From Inia geoffrensis (Eukaryota; Chordata; Mammalia; Artiodactyla; Iniidae): 64,000 bases of DNA. Location: the NCBI GenBank assembly GCA_036417435.1, contig CM070912.1, forward strand, positions 22,370,055-22,434,054, in the 5' to 3' direction. Shown one piece after another: positions 1 through 11,702 of the stretch. The notes below the pieces were generated by a model, which saw only the letters and a list, made by a program, of their open reading frames with translations, was not told the DNA's origin and made no database searches. Each line of letters starts with the position of its first letter. Positions within the stretch are counted from its first letter, which is position 1. Made by a program: the position numbers and the translations under genes.

Positions 1-344
1 TGTCATAAACCTCTTTACAGCTGGGACAAACTATAATGTTCCAACTAAACTTTGCTAAAGGCCTGAGAGGTCAACAGAGAGAGATCTAGATGGTCTGGCT
101 TAAGGTCAAACAGTTTTTGTAGGGCTCAGATTACTCAGTAGGTATGAGCTTCCCCTTAGTCTCTTACTTCTTCCTTAATGAGCCACCAGGATACTCCTCC
201 TAGACATTTAGACCCCTCCAATACCAAGAGAGGCTGAGGCCTCCTCAACTTGAGTCATACTTCCTGTTTCATGTCCGTAGACCTGCCCCTTCCTAGAATG
301 ACTGGAATTGGAAATGAGCCCACCCTTCAGGGGAGCCCTTGCAT

Positions 345-347
<3 letters not shown>

Positions 348-420
<73 letters not shown>
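348..420. repeat. (CA)n microsatellite
   Basis: About 36 uninterrupted CA units (73 bases) in a DNAH3 intron. All open frames across it are low-complexity His-Thr or Cys-Val repeats and not genes. Confidence 0.98.
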
Positions 421-423
<3 letters not shown>

Positions 424-654
424 TTCCTTGCAGACTAGTGTGTTGTTCCCCAGCTTCCAAGTACCAGGTGGTACCCACATACTGTGGAATCTGATCCAGC
501 TAGAAAATGCATCCATCAAAGGCGGATTTGATGGCCCCTCAAAAAATTACCTAATTCTTTTTGTAGAAATCTGAGGAGTCTCAGAGAATGATGTTGATGA
601 TGGGGATGGGGGTAGGAGAGTCATATCCCGAAGAAGTATATATAGGATAATCTT

Positions 655-885
655 AATTTTCTAAACAATACGTATTTGAAAAAGCTGTAATTGAATGTTT
701 TCTATATGCTAAGCATTGTACTAAATGCTTTATGAGCGTTGTTAACCACAACGACGTAAGATAGGTATGCAGTTATCTCTACTTCTAGACAGATGAGAAA
801 CTGCTAATAAGTGGCAAAAGTTGGAGCCCAGAAACTGGCTGTAATTGGAGCTCAGTACTGTCTCATGCCAGAGTTCTTGCCCCGA
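655..885 (-). repeat. MIR SINE fragment
   Basis: Diverged match to the MIR pattern in reverse: 'ctaagcattgtactaaatgc' followed by 'agatgagaaactg'. Confidence 0.6.
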
Positions 886-1229
886 ACCACATTTCTATAA
901 TGCCTTTCACATTTGTGTACACATACACACAAATGTCCAGACAAATGCCTGGAAGATGCCTAAATGTTAACAGTTACCTTTGTTGGAATTATTGGTGATT
1001 GTATGGCTTTTCTTTCAGTTTATCACTATTTTCTAATTTCTAATATGGTGAACATGTATTATTTTTGTGGCAACCATAATACCAAAAAGGCCTGGTCTCA
1101 TCGCAAGCTGAGCATGGTTTTAGCAACCCTGTGTCTCAGCGGAGCTCCTTGGCTGGAAGAATCCTCTATTTTAGGTTATTGACTAAATTCATTATGGGCT
1201 CAACTTCTTCTTCTGTTGGCTGTCCCCAG

Positions 1230-1384
1230 GGGAATGTAATTATGGAGGCAGAGTGACAGATGACAAAGACAGAAGGCTCCTGCTATCCCTTCTGTCCACG
1301 TTCTACTGTAAGGAAATTGAGCAGGACCATTACTGTCTTGCTCCTGGAGACACTTACTACATCCCTCCTCATGGCTCCTACCAG
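1230..1384 (+). CDS. DNAH3: DNAH3 coding exon (sixth from last)
   Basis: The acceptor is 'tgtccccag' ending at 1229 and the donor is GTGAGG at 1385. The exon begins with two bases of a split codon, then reads [19 protein letters not shown] and ends PPHGSYQ. GGRVTDD is a dynein heavy-chain signature. The preceding exon was searched for in 1-1229 and not found. Confidence 0.93.
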
Positions 1385-4300
1385 GTGAGGGGCAGGGGAG
1401 GGAGAGGTCCCTCTGTCCCCCCAGAGGGGCTTGGCAGTCTCCACGTGGCTAGGGTTGCAGTGTATCCAAGGAGGGCCCAGGGATAGCTTGGGCTTCCTGA
1501 CTCGGTCCATAAGCTATTTCAAATCTTCCCAAAAGCCTAGAAGATAGACATTATTACTGTTTAATGAATACTGGGCATTTGGTAGACAAGATCTTTCAAA
1601 ATATGGGGTCCATCTGGGGAGAAGGGGGAGGGATGTTTAAGATGAAGCCTTGGTAGTGAACAGGATGGAAATTACTACTTGAAATCAAATGTTCAGAAGG
1701 TGGCAAAGGGAGGGACAGAAAAACTGGATGGGAGAATGATAAAAGGAAGAAGAAAACAAGAAATCTAAAGGAAGAATGAAAAGGGCTTCCTTTCATCAAG
1801 TACCTGTTAATGTGCCGAAGCCTTATTCCTTCATAGCCTCATTTATTTTCCCACTTACAGATAAGGAAACTGGGCTTTCAGGTGACTAGCTCAAGGTTAC
1901 ACAGTTGGTTTAAGATGGAGCTAGGATCCAAATCCTGTCCTGCCTGAATCCAAACCCAGTTTTTGTCTCCAAAGCTAAGACTGCTGGGGGAGCAGGGAGG
2001 AAGCCAGCAGAGGTGGGAGGGGAGATACTCAGTCCATCTACCTTCATACTCATACTCACTCCTCCGAAACCTGCATGAGGGAAAGCTTGGGATGTCTTGG
2101 CCCCGGCAGTGTGTGCGTGGGTGTGTCTATGGCCTGTGCTACCGAAACAGTGTGATTGCTGCATGGATCTGCTCTGGCAAAACCTTGGATGATCTGTGGG
2201 ACCCCAAGGAACCTGAACTTATGTCAACTGAAGATTTCCTTTCCAGTCCTATATTGAATATCTCAGGAACCTCCCTATCACAGCCCACCCAGAAGTGTTT
2301 GGCCTGCACGAGAATGCCGACATCACCAAAGACAACCAGGAAACCAGCCAGCTGTTTCAAGGGGTGCTGCTGACCCTCCCTAGGCAGTCAGGAGGGAGCG
2401 GCAAGTCCCCTCAGGTAACCAGGCTTGAATTCAATTTCCCAGGCAATTTTTCATCTAGTGGGCATGCAGGATTGTGGCTGATGACCAAGAAGGCAGAAAA
2501 GTGGAGACCTGGCAGACCCCTGAGGGAGGATATGGGTGCTCTGGTCTTACCGCTGAGCGTCTTTAAATACTGAGCTGGAAGAGCACCAGTGTTTCTAAAA
2601 TGTCAGCTATTCCTATATAACCTTCATGATTCATTGCTATATCCACATATCATCTGTATTCCATTTACATAATACTTAAAACTAAATCTCTTTTGCTTAA
2701 AAACATTTATTTAAAAAACTGCACATCAGGACCATAAGTGGAAACCCACTTATGGGGGTTTTCCATAATGTTGTGACAGCCACAAAAAGAAAACAAAGGC
2801 TAAACATTATTAGGTTCTTCCAGATGCTGCTGCTGATGTCTTTCTGGCTCCTTGGGAAAAGGGGAGGATCAGCAAGTGTTCCAGAGCAGTCTCAGCCCTG
2901 ACCTGAGACTTTCTCCTTGAAGGGAATGAAAAGAAAAAGGTGGCCAAGACTTGACAAGAGAGTGACTTTCTCATCACGTGATTCAACATGATTTGCTCTA
3001 TGTCCTGGAAACACCTGGAATCATTTTGGGTGTCTCTTGTGATCATTCCACACATTGTGAAGGACTGATCCTGTCTACCCTCCTTGGTCTACAGATGAGG
3101 GCAAAACAAACCCTACAAGAAGTGACCCACTTCAAGGCATTCAGAAACACAGAGGCAGTGCCAGGCCCAGAACCACATCTCCTGACTCCACCCTGATCTC
3201 TCCTTTCCTTCTCTTCCCTTCTCCATCTTCTGAGCTACTCCATGTTTAACCCTGCTCAGCTGTGAACTTTGCATACAGTTGGCCTTGCATATCCACAGGT
3301 TCTGCATCCTTGAATTCGACCAAAGATTGAAATATTCAGAAAAAAAATTCCAGAAATTTCCAAAAAGCGAAACTTGCATTCACCCCACTTCAGCAATTAT
3401 TAAAAAGCATTTACATTGTACTTACAATTATTTACATAGCATTTACATTGTATTAGGTATTATGAGTAATCTAGAAATGATGTAAAGTATGGGGGGGCAG
3501 GGGTGATGTGTATAGGTTCTATGCAAATACTACACCATTTTCTATTAGGGACTTGACCATCTGTGGAGTTTGGTCATGCAGCCAATCCCTAGTGGATACC
3601 AAGGGATGATTGTATTTGGTTTCTCAGTTTGGTTCATAGTACCATAAGTGGTAATATGTGTGAAGATAAAGCAGCCTGGTTTGTGTGTCTCAGCTTGGGG
3701 ATGGAAATTCCCCTCACGGTGGGAAGAGGGAAGGAAGTGTACATTCCAGCCTCCTCGAGCCAAAGGATGGCAGAGCTGTGTTTCTCTGCCACACCCACAT
3801 CCCACTCCTCCTCTTCCTACTCTTCCTCTAGGCCTGCCCCTCCCTACTTGGCTAAACTCACTGCCGTGGGCTATTCTTAATGCTGAGGAATGGCCTACTG
3901 CCTTCCCAGGTGTCCATGTCACTGGCACAGAGCAAAGTCTCACCTGCACCAGGAGCTGGTCCTAAGGGGCTGGCTATGAGAGCCTTGGGGGATTGTCTCC
4001 CAGGGGTGACCTTGAAGATTGGAGGAGTTCTGTAGGGCTCAGCACTGCCCTGAGTCTACCTGGCTGGCTGAGCACGAATTCCCCACCTGGCCCCCAGGCC
4101 CTTGCTCAGGACTTTCATTGTTCAGCTTAGAGGTGATGTCCTCCCTAAGGCTGGGGGCAGGGGTAGGGGGTGGGAGTGGATGGGATGGGTATCCTCCTTC
4201 CCCTCAGGGCAGAATTGGCTTCTGTAGGAGAGTTCCCAGAAAGGTCCTGTAGACGTGTTTAAAACGACAAAGGCTCACTGCTTCAGGTTTAACTGGACAA

Positions 4301-7300
4301 AGCCACAGCCCGCTGGCCTTGTGTCTCATTCACCTCTCTAATGCTTACACTTTAAGGAAGTGGTTGAGGAGCTGGCCCAGGACCTACTCTCCAAGCTTCC
4401 CAATGACTTTGACTTGGAGTTGGTCGTGAAGTTGTACCCTGTGGTCTATGATGAATCTATGAACACTGTCCTAAGGCAAGAGCTCATCAGATTCAACAGG
4501 TGGGCTGTATGGTCTTACTTGGATCCTGGGAGTTAGTGTGAGGGGTAGAATCTAATGGGCAGTAACTAGAATGGACACTTGATAAGGGTTGCTGTGCAGA
4601 GTTGGTTTGCCCTACCTTGTAGGAAGGGCTGTAAATAGGGCCAGCCCAGCATGTGTTGGCCCAGGGTTAAATCAGTTCCTTCTATTCATTCTCTCTCTCG
4701 TTCATTCATATGACATCTGCAAACTGGGGTTAAAACCAATACCAAGCACGGGCTAATAGTAAAAGTCATCATTAAAGCCACTTTTATTGAGCCTTTAGTG
4801 CTAGAAATGGCTCCAAGCACCACTCATGCCTTTGCATTCAAGCCACACAATAGTCTTTAAAAATATGCACAGTTAGTAATCCCTCTACCACTGTTTTACA
4901 AATGAGAAAACTGAGACAGAAGGGCTAAATAGCTTGCTCAAGGTCACACAGTCATTCAATGGCAGAACTGAGTTTGAATCCAGGCTCTCTGATTCCAGAG
5001 CCCATGCACTTAGCCAGTGTGTGAAATCAGGGTAAACTTAGAAAGGGGTGAGGAACAGTTCATCCTATTGCCGCTACCGCAGGGGTAAGGAAGGGCTATT
5101 ATAAGATGGCCATGGGGCTAAGGGTCTCCGGCCTTCTATTCTAGTCCCTCCTCACTTCTCCTCCAGGTACTAGAGCATAGAGCCCAGTGGGATCACCTTG
5201 ATTTGATTTCTAGATAGTCAAAACTGAAAGAGTTCCCAAACACCATCTAGGCCAGATGAGGAAATTCATCAGTTCTGCCTCCAAGTCAAGGTTCTTGCTG
5301 CTCCAAATACTCTTAAGTGCTGCTGTCTCCATTTTGCTTCATTGGTCATTGCTCAGTTTTAGGGACAGCCCTGATGCCGAAAGACTGGTGAACTTGAAGA
5401 ATGTCAACTAAGAATTTCTTGACTCCCTTAGTCTTAGGGTTACTCCCTAGAGTCAGTAGGCAGTTGGCCGTGCGGATGACCAAGCAAAGTATGGCGTGTG
5501 AATCAAGGATACTGACTACTTGAGTCAGATACCTTGGTATGATGGGTTGTATTCCTCATTCATCCAGACACCAGGCCAATGGCTTTCCTCCTCTGCCACT
5601 CATTCTCTCCTAAGGTCACTGGAGCTCTTGGTGGTTACAGGGGCCTTCACTAGCCTTTACCACTGGCCATTGTAATAGAAGGGAAGAGGGTAACAGCAAT
5701 CTTATATTCCAGTGATGCTCAGGATTAACTACTTGGGGCAATATTGTAACATACTTCCCCACTACCTTTTTTTTGCCTATTCACCCAGTGGTATGAGAAG
5801 CCCAAAACGACAGTTCAGCTTCCAATTCAGGGGAACCATTATTGTGTCTTCCAGGGCAAATATTCCTTCCCTGAGTACTAAAAATCTTGAAACTAGCAGA
5901 GCTCACAGTTTCAAGAATAGCAAGAAACCTTTTTCCAGTAGGTTTCAGCTGTAATAGAGGTCTGTGGTATAATCCTGCAGAGGGTGGTTTTGCTCTTGAC
6001 TCCTCAGCCGAGCACATACACCAATAACACGTTTGAACCTTAAATTCCTCTTAATATAAATGTTTAGTGGTTACACATCCAGGAATCCTTTCTTGCGTTT
6101 GAGCCTTCTCATGTCCATTCAGCTGGGATTCCATAAGTCTTTGGACATGACAAGCTCTCTCTGGTAGCAGAGTCTTTGGCACTCTCAGCTGAATTCCCTC
6201 TGGACTTGATGAGGCCTCATAACAGAGGCCAGAGAGAGAGACAGGTGATCTTGGCATCTTTCAGGCTGCCCTTCAGCTGCCTTTTCTCAGGTATGCATGC
6301 ACCTCATAGTCTATAAAAAGAACAACTTTGGCAATATAGATCAGAAGCCTTAAAACTGCATTTTTGACCCAGAAATTCTACTTTTAGTAAGAATATCATT
6401 ATAAATTTCCGCAGTGATTAATATAGATGGATGTTCCTAGTAATGTTGTTTACAATCTAGAAATAATATGTTTCAGTGATAGAGGAACAGTTAAATTAAA
6501 TGGAACACCTTGCAGTCATTAAAAAGGACGATTTTAGTTTGGTCTCTGTTGAATTGGAAAGATGTTCCTTATATGCTAAGAGAGAAAAACAAATTCCAAA
6601 AAACACATATATAGCATGATCCCATTAAAAAATAATTTGTGTTTACGTATAGAAAAATCTAGAAAGATATACATCAAAGTTATCTTTAGATGGTGAGATA
6701 ATGGGTGATTTCATTTTTTCTCATCTTTACAATTCTTCTATCATGAATGTATATTATCTGACTTTTTAAAGGGAGGAAGAGTAAAAGGAGACTTGGAGTC
6801 AGTGTACTTGGGGGTAGAATGAGGTCACTGGAGAGCCAGGCTGAGCCTCCTCCTTTGTTCTTGCAGATTGACCAAAGTGGTTCGCAGAAGCCTCATCGAC
6901 CTTGGCCGAGCAATTAAAGGGCAGGTTTTGATGTCCTCAGAGCTGGAGGATGTCTTCAGTAGCATGCTTGTGGGTAAAGTGCCGGCCATGTGGATGACCA
7001 AGTCCTACCCATCACTGAAGCCCCTGGGAGGCTACGTGGCTGACCTGCTAGCCCGCTTGGCCTTCTTCCAGGTAGCTTGGAGTCAGGGCAACTGGGCACC
7101 TGGCATTCTCATTCAGGTGGAGAGGACGTTCTGAAATGACGGATTAGAGGCAGAGGGAGTAGGGCAGCCTCACAGCATCCTGGACTGAGCACCTACTGGA
7201 AACAGTCTTACCAGGGTTGAGGGCAGGAGGGAGACTTTTCAAAGCCCTTGAAAAGATTATAGCCTCGAGAGGCAGGAGTGGGCACCAGAATAAATGGCAC

Positions 7301-9703
7301 AAACTGGTGTCTCCTGGGCCACAGCTCATGGGCTAGTAGATAGATTTGGTTTGGCTGCTTGGTTATTTAAAAATTTGAGCTAGCATATGAACACTGGATT
7401 GTTACATATCAAAATACAGATGATTGTCCTGCAAAAACAGGAAGACCTGAAACGATGGACCTGCATTCCTGCATGGCAACTATTGCTGGAGATGAGTGGC
7501 TGTGGCTCAGTTTAGACAAGGCACACTCCACTGCTACAGTCCCTACCACCCTCTACCGTATCCCTGACACCTGCCTGCACCCGCACTTTTCTTAAAGTAG
7601 AGATATATTTCATTGTACTTTCGTTTCAAAGGGGGAAAATATAAGCTAAACTGAGAGGGCTGTGCCTGTTTCAAGAAAAATGAGAAAAAGCCCATTTCTT
7701 TATGGGACTCGTTGTATTACCTGCCTTTGAACAATCTTTGTTGTGTTGTTGACTTTGCATTTTTATTTCTGTGGCTCTCCAGGAATGGATTGACAACGGG
7801 CCTCCTGTGGTCTTTTGGATCTCTGGATTCTACTTTACACAGTCTTTTTTGACAGGTGTCTCTCAGAATTACGCTCGGAAATACGCCATCCCCATTGACC
7901 ACATCGGATTTGAGTTTGAGGTAAGGGGCGTCTTGGGTTAGATCAACTCAAAGGGCCAACCAGAGAAAGCAGTGCTGTCCCTCTCCTTGAGTCCAAACAT
8001 TTGGATCTGTTAAGGCTCAAATACTTCCGAGATGGTACAAATGAAGCATTTAGCATGACTTAAAGTAGCTCCAAAAGTTATTCCCAACAGAATCAGAGGA
8101 TTCCTAAGGCTTTGTCTCTGTGTGTATAAAAAGGAATCTTTCCAGAGGAAAATTCTGCCACAGTTGTACCGAGAAAAATGAAAGCACCTTCCGCATTGTT
8201 TATTCAACATGGTGGACTCTTCATTTGGAAGGATGTTAATGGTCTTGTGTAGTGCTTTGCTTAAAGTCAAAGGAATGGCCAATAGTCAAGTATCACCCAG
8301 TCCATATTTGGAGAGAAAGTAGTAAGATGGACTGTTATAGAGCATTGTAGAATTTTAAATTCTATTGAAAGATCCTTTGGAATCATCTAGTCTGGAGGTC
8401 ACAAACTGATTGCCCTAGGTCTTTATTTAGTTTATAAATGAACTTACCTTGATTGGCCTTTGAAGACAATGCTAAGCCAAAATTAATGCAATAAGAAAGC
8501 AAAATAACGGGAATAAACACTGGAAAAAAGATAAAACTATCTCTTTTTGATGTTGAAATGATTGTATACCTAGAAATCCTAAAAACACACCTATCAGAAT
8601 TAATAGAATTTGTAAGATGACTGGATACTGGTTAAATATACAAAAATCCTTTTCCTATTCTAGCAATAAATACTTACAAATAGAAATGGGAAAAACATTC
8701 CATTAACAATACCGACAAGATTAGAATTTGAATGATTTTAAATGGAGCTCGTGCTCTCTGCTTCACCATAATCCCCTCCACCCCGCTATTCTCCTACACC
8801 GAGACCATTTTCTGCATTTACCAGAGGAAATTTATCACCTCTGAATCTAAACAGTTGTATGCTGGAGCTGGCTCACACTCATCAGAACCTGTTAAAGCTG
8901 GTTGTTAAACAATTGATAGGCTGAAATTGACCATGGTGGGAGTCTTTACACCACAGAAATTGACAGAAACTACAAATCAAGGTTTCACTTCTCCTGCTAG
9001 AGAACTGTTTTACCAGCCTGCATCTGAACCTAACCCCTCACTACAGATCGAGGTTCAGAAAGGGGAAGGATTGTGCAAGGCCACTAAGCTAGGTAACAGT
9101 TAATGTGGCCTCCTGACTCTTACTTTAGTGCATTCTCTGTGCCTGCCATATATAAGGGCAGCATGCTAACTGGAAATCAGACCTGGCCCATGTAGCAGGC
9201 GGGAATATTATCAGAGAAGCCCCAATGTCCTGGGAAATGCATCCTGGGAAAGGCAGACAGTAAAGCCAGTTTGTACTTTTTCAATCTCTTAATGCTGCCT
9301 CATTTAGGAAAATGGCAGATAATGGAACTCACAGCTTCCTGTCTTCCAGGTAACCACACAAGAAACAGTCATGGAGGATAACCCAGAAGATGGGGCCTAC
9401 ATAAAAGGACTCTTCTTAGAAGGCGCCCGTTGGGATAGGGAAACGATGCAGATCGGGGAGTCTCTCCCCAGAATCCTCTATGACCCATTGCCCATTATTT
9501 GGCTGAAACCTGGGGAAAATGCAATGTTTCTGCATCAGAACATTTATGTGTGTCCAGTCTACAAAACAAGTGCCCGAAGAGGTATCCTCTCCACCACAGG
9601 CCACTCCACCAACTATGTCCTATCCATTGAACTCCCAACCGACAGGCCCCAGAAGCACTGGGTAAACCGAGGAGTAGCCTCACTGTGCCAGCTAGATAAC
9701 TGA
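1230..9703 (+). CDS. DNAH3: DNAH3, axonemal dynein heavy chain 3, last six coding exons (C-terminal part)
   Basis: Coding segments are 1230-1384, 2247-2414, 4357-4499, 6867-7071, 7783-7920 and 9350-9703. All have AG acceptors and GT donors, and the phases agree across every junction. Together they give about 386 residues ending in ASLCQLDN and a TGA; the whole protein is about 4,100 residues, so the start lies to the left of the window. Axonemal dynein heavy chains are the ATP-driven motors of the inner arms of cilia and sperm flagella. This part lies after the AAA ring and carries conserved C-terminal-domain signatures: [33 protein letters not shown] and YKTSARRG. No stop or frameshift is visible. 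The family call is certain from sequence. The paralogue call (DNAH3 rather than DNAH1/7/12) rests on my memory of the C-terminus and on LYRM1 and DCUN1D3 lying next door. Confidence 0.93.
1385..2246. other. DNAH3 intron
   Basis: Contains a MIR fragment (1795-1950). The remainder is unique intron with no exon-like sequence. Confidence 0.8.
1795..1950 (-). repeat. MIR SINE fragment
   Basis: MIR core in reverse: 'ttacagataaggaaactggg', then 'ctcaaggttacacag'. Confidence 0.7.
2247..2414 (+). CDS. DNAH3: DNAH3 coding exon (fifth from last)
   Basis: The exon is 168 nt (56 codons, both ends in phase 0) between 'cctttccag' and GTAACC. It reads [10 protein letters not shown] at the start, contains [13 protein letters not shown], and ends GGSGKSPQ. 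The NADITKD block is conserved in axonemal dyneins. Confidence 0.93.
2415..4356. other. DNAH3 intron
   Basis: Contains a possible MIR (about 3040-3185) and a Tigger/MER2-like DNA transposon (3276-3612). Otherwise unique. Confidence 0.8.
3276..3612 (-). mobile_element. Tigger/MER2-like non-autonomous DNA transposon
   Basis: The ends are inverted: 'cagttggcc' at the left against 'gggatgattg' at the right, with a TA target duplication (3274-3275 and 3613-3614). The interior has the family pattern 'aatctagaaatgatgtaaag' and 'gcatttacattgtattaggt'. It is old and diverged. The family name is from memory. Confidence 0.65.
4357..4499 (+). CDS. DNAH3: DNAH3 coding exon (fourth from last)
   Basis: The exon is 143 nt between 'acactttaag' and GTGGGC. 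It reads [15 protein letters not shown] at the start and ends RQELIRFN plus two bases of an Arg codon, which the first base of the next exon completes. Confidence 0.92.
4770..5020 (-). repeat. MIR SINE, nearly full length
   Basis: Clear MIR in reverse: 'caaatgagaaaactgagaca', 'ctcaaggtcacacagtcatt' and 'gattccagagcccatgcact'. Confidence 0.85.
6340..6775 (+). repeat. Old L1 (L1M type) 3' end fragment
   Basis: The pattern 'cattaaaaaggacgatttta ... atagcatgatcccat ... tttcattttttctcatcttt' matches mammalian L1M 3' ends. Highly diverged. Confidence 0.6.
6867..7071 (+). CDS. DNAH3: DNAH3 coding exon (third from last)
   Basis: The exon is 205 nt between 'gttcttgcag' and GTAGCT. After completing the split Arg codon it reads [19 protein letters not shown], followed by [20 protein letters not shown], and ends LLARLAFFQ. 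These are strong dynein heavy-chain signatures. Confidence 0.94.
7072..7782. other. DNAH3 intron, no recognised feature
   Basis: Unique sequence; no repeat or exon recognised. Confidence 0.7.
7783..7920 (+). CDS. DNAH3: DNAH3 coding exon (second from last)
   Basis: The exon is 138 nt (46 codons, phase 0 at both ends) between 'ggctctccag' and GTAAGG. It reads [20 protein letters not shown] and ends [21 protein letters not shown] is highly conserved in the dynein C-terminal domain. Confidence 0.94.
7921..9349. other. DNAH3 last intron
   Basis: Contains an ancient L1 ORF2 fragment (8440-8730) and a small MIR piece (about 9030-9140). Otherwise unique. Confidence 0.75.
8440..8730 (+). repeat. 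Ancient L1 ORF2 fragment
   Basis: 'tgaaatgattgtatacctag' is a decayed form of the L1 reverse-transcriptase region just after the ADD motif. Confidence 0.5.
9350..9703 (+). CDS. DNAH3: DNAH3 terminal coding exon with stop codon
   Basis: The acceptor is 'gtcttccag' ending at 9349. The exon holds 117 codons, [20 protein letters not shown] through to [10 protein letters not shown], then TGA at 9701-9703. It includes the conserved YKTSARRG and [10 protein letters not shown] blocks near the end of axonemal dyneins. The 3' UTR is very short: AATAAA follows 22 bases after the stop. Confidence 0.95.
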   Translation, partial: VTTQETVMEDNPEDGAYIKGLFLEGARWDRETMQIGESLPRILYDPLPIIWLKPGENAMFLHQNIYVCPVYKTSARRGILSTTGHSTNYVLSIELPTDRPQKHWVNRGVASLCQLDN

Positions 9704-9725
9704 TGGCATCTGTCTCAACACAGAA

Positions 9726-9731
9726 AATAAA
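9726..9731 (+). terminator. DNAH3: DNAH3 polyadenylation signal AATAAA
   Basis: A canonical AATAAA lies 22 bases after the stop codon. A SINE has inserted at 9746/9747, so the original downstream GU/U-rich sequence has moved about 345 bases to the right. The nearest T-rich stretch is now the reversed tail of the SINE (9747-9770). Confidence 0.8.
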
Positions 9732-9746
9732 AGGAACTTCATTCTT

Positions 9747-10075
9747 ATTTATTTATTTATTTTTTTAAAGAAGATGTTGGGGGTAGGAGTTTAGTAATTT
9801 ATTTATTTATTTTTGCTGTGTTGGGTCTTCGTTTCTGTGCGAGGGCTTTCTCTACTTGTGGCAAGTGGGGGCCAGTCTTCATTGCATTGCGCGGGCCTCT
9901 CACTATCGCGGATTCTCTTGTTGCAGAGCACAGGCTCCAGACGCGCAGGCTCAGTAGTTGTAGCTCACGGGCCTAGTTGCTCCGTGGCACGTGGGATCCT
10001 CCCAGACCAGGGCTCGAACCCATATCCCCTGCATTAGCAGGCAGATTCTCAACCACTGCGCCACCAGGGAAGCCC
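9747..10075 (-). mobile_element. CHR-type tRNA-Glu SINE (long form) directly behind the DNAH3 poly(A) signal
   Basis: The SINE head is at the right end ('ccaccagggaagccc') and the A/T-rich tail at the left. A perfect 15-bp target-site duplication (aggaacttcattctt) flanks it at 9732-9746 and 10076-10090. Confidence 0.95.
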
Positions 10076-10124
10076 AGGAACTTCATTCTTGACTGAAATC
10101 TAGCTTTCCTTTCTTGATAGTCAC

Positions 10125-10365
10125 ATGGGATGATGATGATGATGCTGATAACCGTTATATTAATGGAGCACTTGCTATGAGCCAGGTATTTTAGAGCATT
10201 CCTATAAAGTGGGTTATTATCCTTATTTTATGGCTGCAGAAACCATGATATAGAGAAAGCATTATTTTCCAAATCAGATAGCTACTAAAATAGTGGAGCC
10301 TAGATTTGAACACAGGCAGTGGGACTCTTCAACCTAGACCTTTAGTCATGTGGCTAAGCTGCCTG
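10125..10365 (-). repeat. MIR SINE
   Basis: 'gagcacttgctatgagccag' followed by the MIR core in reverse. Confidence 0.7.
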
Positions 10366-10469
10366 GTGGGGTATTTTTTTTTTTTTTTCCTATTATTTTG
10401 CCGTAACTGTCACTGATCTTTAAGTGCTTCTCTCCTAGTCTATTCATATGGGCTAACATTAGGGCTTCT

Positions 10470-10680
10470 CATAGGTTGAAAGATGCTTGGCCCACTTTTA
10501 CTTTTTAAAGGCTCTTGATATATTTAAAATGTACTTCTCACAACAATCTTATGCCGTATTATCGTTATCTCCATTTCAGTGATGCAGAGATGGAGGCTTA
10601 GAAAAGTAACTAGCTCAATTTTACAGCTAGCCAGTGGTAGAACTGGGACCCCAATTCTTCTCCACTAGCCTACACAGATG
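10470..10680 (-). repeat. MIR SINE
   Basis: 'atcgttatctccatttcagt' and 'acagctagccagtggtagaa' match the reversed MIR core. Confidence 0.7.
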
Positions 10681-10784
10681 GGCAGAAATTTCAGGAAGAA
10701 AGGAGACGTGAGAGAACCATTATTTGTTGCTTGCCATGGTTTGTCCCTGGGCCTTTAGATATCTTGCTTGTACCTATGTTGGAT

Positions 10785-10930
10785 ATGATTGTCTCCCCTT
10801 CTAGAGGTTCAGGGAGACTAACTTGCCTACAATTATCCAGCTCTTTCACATTGAAAAGCCAGGTTTTGAGCCAAGGTCTGTCTGGCTCTAGAACCTGTGC
10901 CTTTTTCACTGCCTCACGCTGCCTCCTTGC
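10785..10930 (-). repeat. MIR SINE fragment
   Basis: Decayed reversed MIR ('aacctgtgcctttttcactg'). It is the third MIR in a row in the DNAH3-LYRM1 interval. Confidence 0.5.
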
Positions 10931-11339
10931 TGAGGACTTCGCTATATTGTGATATAGGGTCTTAGAAGAGATGTGTAGTTCCAACAACCATGTCCAAGAA
11001 ATTCCTAGTTTATCACTGTTTCTCCCCAGGGCCAGCTGGAAGAGAATCCTGAGGGAGATAAAAATCAAATTCTTGATATATTCTCAACCAACTCTCTCTT
11101 GTGGCTCTTTGGCTCTAAATGGCTACTTCTAGGGCATTCCCTTGGTCGGTCCATAGATGAGCAAAGACATAAGGCTTTTTGGGAATCCTAATGTGTCTGG
11201 CCTGGCTTCCCTGGCTCTTCAGTAGAAGAAATGTCCTGACTTGGGGTCTTTGATTTTTCTTAAATGAAGCTTCTGAGAACCACCTAAACGTATTCCAGAA
11301 AACTTGTTTCTTCATGGGAATGTGGAGCCAATCAAATTC

Positions 11340-11557
11340 TTTTTTTTTTTTTTTTTTTTTTTTTTGCAGTACGCGGGCCTCTCACTGCCGTGGCCTCTCC
11401 ACTTGCGGAGCACGGGCTCCGGACGCGCAGGCCCAGCGGCCATGGCCCACGGGCCCAGCCACTCCACGGCATGTGGGATCCTCCCGGACCGGGGCACGAA
11501 CCCACGCCCCCTGCATCGGCAGGCGGACTCCCAACCACTGCGCCACCAGGGAAGCCC
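11340..11557 (-). mobile_element. CHR-type SINE, left partner of an inverted SINE pair
   Basis: Oligo-T tail at the left, SINE head ('ccaccagggaagccc') at the right. It is followed by gagaaacagctttt, which is not repeated on its left side but recurs inverted after the SINE fragment at 11703. Confidence 0.93.
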
Positions 11558-11702
11558 GAGAAACAGCTTTTAAGCTACCTACTTGGAGCTTAAAGAGAGC
11601 GGCTTCACCTCACTGTCTCTTTATCGGCCCCAGGCAAGATTTGGAGAACTCCCCTTTTGCACTTGGTATCAATTAGATGATCCTACCAGCCTGGATCCTG
11701 GA

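Larger units (their letters stand above)
1..1229. other. DNAH3 intron, 3' part
   Basis: No preceding dynein exon was found here. It holds a (CA)n microsatellite and a MIR fragment. The rest shows nothing recognisable. Confidence 0.7.
4500..6866. other. DNAH3 intron
   Basis: Contains a MIR (4770-5020) and an old L1 3' end (6340-6775). Nothing else is recognised. Confidence 0.8.

Noticed and set aside
208..574. Several open frames across 208-574 on both strands
   Set aside because: They are His-Thr or Cys-Val repeats caused by the (CA)n microsatellite.
9747..10075. tRNA-like sequences at the heads of SINEs
   Set aside because: These are tRNA-Glu-derived SINE heads with poly(A) tails and target-site duplications, so they are not tRNA genes.
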